Below are positions 5,291 through 6,520 of a DNA stretch of 6,520 nucleotides, piece by piece. Under the pieces are notes generated by a model that was not told the DNA's origin, ran no database searches, and saw nothing but the letters and a program-made list of their open reading frames with translations. The stretch is from Planctomycetales bacterium (lineage in GTDB: Bacteria > Planctomycetota > Planctomycetia > Pirellulales > Thermoguttaceae). Made by a program: the position numbers and the translations under genes. The stretch lies in contig SKJM01000599.1 in the NCBI GenBank assembly GCA_007122045.1, positions 1-6,520 on the forward strand. Direction: 5' to 3'. How positions within the stretch are numbered: position 1 is the first letter of the stretch; each line of letters starts with the position of its first letter.

Positions 5291-6329
5291 GATCCAGGCC
5301 GTCGTCTACCACGGCCCCGGCGACGTGCGGTGCCAGGGTGCGCCCATGCCCGCCTGCGGCCCCGGCGAGCTGCGCGTGAAGGTCGACGCCTGCGCCGTGT
5401 GCGGCTCCGACTGGAAGGCGTACAAGGCCGGCAATCCCCGCATGAAACCGCCGATTACCATCGGGCACGAGTTCACCGGGCTGGTCGAGACCGTCGGCGA
5501 GAACGTGGCCGGCTTCGCCGCCGGCGACCGGGTGGTGATGGCCACGAGCATCTCGTGCGGCGCGTGCCTGTTCTGCCGCCGCGGCTGGAGGAACCTGTGC
5601 ACCGACCTGCGGCCGATGGGCTTCTACTACCCCGGCGGCATGGCCGAGTTCGTGACCATCCCGGCGCGCGGCGTGCAGCAGGGGCACGTCGTGAAGGTGC
5701 CCGCCGAAGTTCCGCCCGCCCACGCCGCCCTTTCCGAGCCGGTAAGCTGCTGCGTGAACGCGGTCGAGAACTGCGGCGTGACGGGCGGCGACGTGGTGGC
5801 CGTGCTGGGGGCGGGGCCAATGGGCATCCTGAACGCCTGCCTCGCTCGCCACTACGGCGCGGCGAAAATCGTCCTCAGCGAAGTGAAGCCCGTGCGGCTC
5901 GAGCAGGCCAAGGCTTTCGGGTTCGACCGCCTGGTCGATCCTGCCGACGAGGACCTGGCCGAGGTGGTCCGGCAGGAGACCGGCGGCTATGGCGCCGACG
6001 TGGTGATCGTGGCCGCGCCCGCCGCGCAACCGCAGGAGCAGGCCGTGGCGCTGGCGCGCAAGCGGGGTGTGGTGTGCCTGTTCGCATCGCTGCCGGCCGG
6101 GGCCAGTATGCTCCAGGTCGACAGCCGGCCCATCCACTATGGCGAACTGCGCGTGATCGGTTCGAGCGACTCGACCGCCGAGCACGTGGAGCGCGCCGTC
6201 GGGCTGATCGCCGCCGGCTCGCTGCCGATGGACCGGATCGCCAGCCACGTGCTGAAGCTCGACGACATCGACCGCGCGTTCGCGTTAATGGAAACTGGCG
6301 AGGCGCTGCGCGTGGTGCTGGCCCCGTAA
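5277..6329 (+). CDS. Zinc-dependent medium-chain dehydrogenase (sorbitol/threonine dehydrogenase-like MDR)
   Basis: This 350-residue cytoplasmic enzyme should oxidise a secondary alcohol or polyol with NAD(P). Catalytic zinc ligands are C42 (AVCGSD), H64-E65 (IGHEFTG) and probably E154 (ALSEPVSC). The structural zinc lobe has four cysteines, C94, C97, C100 and C108, in the standard CX2CX2CX7C spacing. The Rossmann motif GAGPMG lies at 178-183, and E202 follows the second strand, which favours NAD over NADP. It belongs to the COG1063 group with threonine, sorbitol and galactitol-phosphate dehydrogenases, and its length is normal. The ATG overlaps the end of the aldolase gene by 14 nt, and a G-run at 5264-5269 may be its ribosome site, so translation is probably coupled to the aldolase. 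It is the last gene of the cassette. The exact substrate is unknown. Confidence 0.92.
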   Translation: MTPTEIQAVVYHGPGDVRCQGAPMPACGPGELRVKVDACAVCGSDWKAYKAGNPRMKPPITIGHEFTGLVETVGENVAGFAAGDRVVMATSISCGACLFCRRGWRNLCTDLRPMGFYYPGGMAEFVTIPARGVQQGHVVKVPAEVPPAHAALSEPVSCCVNAVENCGVTGGDVVAVLGAGPMGILNACLARHYGAAKIVLSEVKPVRLEQAKAFGFDRLVDPADEDLAEVVRQETGGYGADVVIVAAPAAQPQEQAVALARKRGVVCLFASLPAGASMLQVDSRPIHYGELRVIGSSDSTAEHVERAVGLIAAGSLPMDRIASHVLKLDDIDRAFALMETGEALRVVLAP

Positions 6330-6338
6330 GTTCGAGGG

Positions 6339-6428
6339 TTGGAGTTCACGCTTTAGCGTGCGGGGAAGCGATGTGGTGTGGTGGCGGACACGCTAAAGCG
6401 TGAACTCCAACAAAGCCTGAACTCCAAC
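6339..6428. repeat. Exact 22-bp inverted repeat plus a third half-site (REP-like)
   Basis: Positions 6339-6360 and 6389-6410 are exact 22-bp reverse complements, separated by 28 bp. Each arm contains its own small hairpin, CACGCTTTAGCGTG or its complement. A third partial copy, TGAACTCCAAC, lies at 6418-6428 and repeats 6401-6411. The element begins 10 nt after the MDR stop codon, so it may protect or end the cassette mRNA, although no T-run follows. It belongs to the same family as the degenerate copy at 1786-1805. Confidence 0.8.
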
Positions 6429-6431
6429 ACT

Positions 6432-6461
6432 TTGACACGCGCGGCGTCGCGCGAGTATGAT
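6432..6461 (+). promoter_or_regulatory. Strong promoter facing out of the window, TTGACA-N18-TATGAT
   Basis: TTGACA at 6432-6437 is perfect and TATGAT at 6456-6461 matches the -10 consensus at 5 of 6, with an 18-bp spacer. Transcription should start near 6468. The remaining bases to 6520 contain no identifiable gene start, so the driven gene lies beyond the right edge. Confidence 0.7.
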
Positions 6462-6520
6462 AGAGAACAGGTCGGCCGGGTTGCCCGGCGCGGACATTTT
6501 CACCAGGCACTCCGGGAAAG

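Noticed and set aside
5136..6248. Long minus-strand open frame across the MDR gene
   Set aside because: It is antisense to a complete, motif-rich MDR gene, its translation is rich in His, Arg, Ala and Gly with no recognisable domain, and such frames are common in GC-rich DNA.
3759..6329. Part of a bacterial microcompartment locus
   Set aside because: DeoC-like aldolases can accompany microcompartments, but no shell protein, acylating aldehyde dehydrogenase or PduL gene is in view and the enzymes lack an obvious encapsulation extension.
6339..6410. Intrinsic terminator after the MDR gene
   Set aside because: The inverted repeat is strong but has a 28-nt interior and no T-run after it, and sequence relatives sit elsewhere; a REP-like repeat explains it better.

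Overview
This is a GC-rich bacterial window with high-GC codon third positions. Everything in it looks chromosomal. I suspect a planctomycete or a close relative. The reasons are the gene mix, the short intergenic hairpin repeats of the TTCACGCTTTAGCGTG type, and well-formed TTGACA/TACAAT-type housekeeping promoters. That assignment is an inference from general familiarity, not a proof. There are no rRNA or tRNA genes, transposases, phage genes or CRISPR arrays in view.

Layout: (a) 1-125 carries two copies of a 25-bp direct repeat 64 bp apart. (b) 126-1334, minus strand, is a complete DUF4143-family AAA-type ATPase. Its promoter region contains a twice-repeated two-part sequence that could be an operator. 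(c) 1335-1896 has no convincing intact gene. It holds a perfect 10-bp hairpin at the stop of a short minus-strand coding fragment, a possible plus-strand fragment, and two degenerate hairpin repeats. (d) 1897-2469, plus strand, is a cupin-type (archaeal-type) glucose-6-phosphate isomerase. (e) 2470-2782 is non-coding or weakly coding, with a strong promoter and a possible 44-codon small ORF. (f) 2783-3688, plus, is a radical SAM protein of unknown substrate. (g) 3759-6329, plus, is a compact three-gene cassette: a short-chain dehydrogenase, a deoxyribose-phosphate-aldolase-like enzyme, and a zinc-dependent medium-chain dehydrogenase. (h) 6330-6520 has an exact 22-bp inverted repeat and a strong outward-facing promoter for a gene beyond the right edge.

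The SDR, aldolase and MDR genes appear to be one transcription unit. A candidate promoter overlaps the radical SAM stop codon, there is a 62-nt gap with a strong ribosome site before the aldolase, and the aldolase and MDR genes overlap by 14 nt. Two oxidoreductases plus a class I aldolase suggest breakdown of a sugar, polyol or deoxysugar: oxidise or reduce two positions, then cleave to an aldehyde plus a second carbonyl fragment. The aldolase keeps its catalytic Lys/Lys/Asp set but differs at a position expected to help bind substrate phosphate, so its real substrate may not be deoxyribose 5-phosphate. The cupin isomerase lies upstream, but an independent radical SAM gene separates it from the cassette. 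No transporter, regulator or microcompartment shell gene is visible to fix the substrate.

I found no clearly new defence or mobile system. The best leads are the divergent aldolase cassette, the duplicated element at the ATPase promoter, the small ORF overlapping the radical SAM start, and the repeat family flanking the metabolic block.
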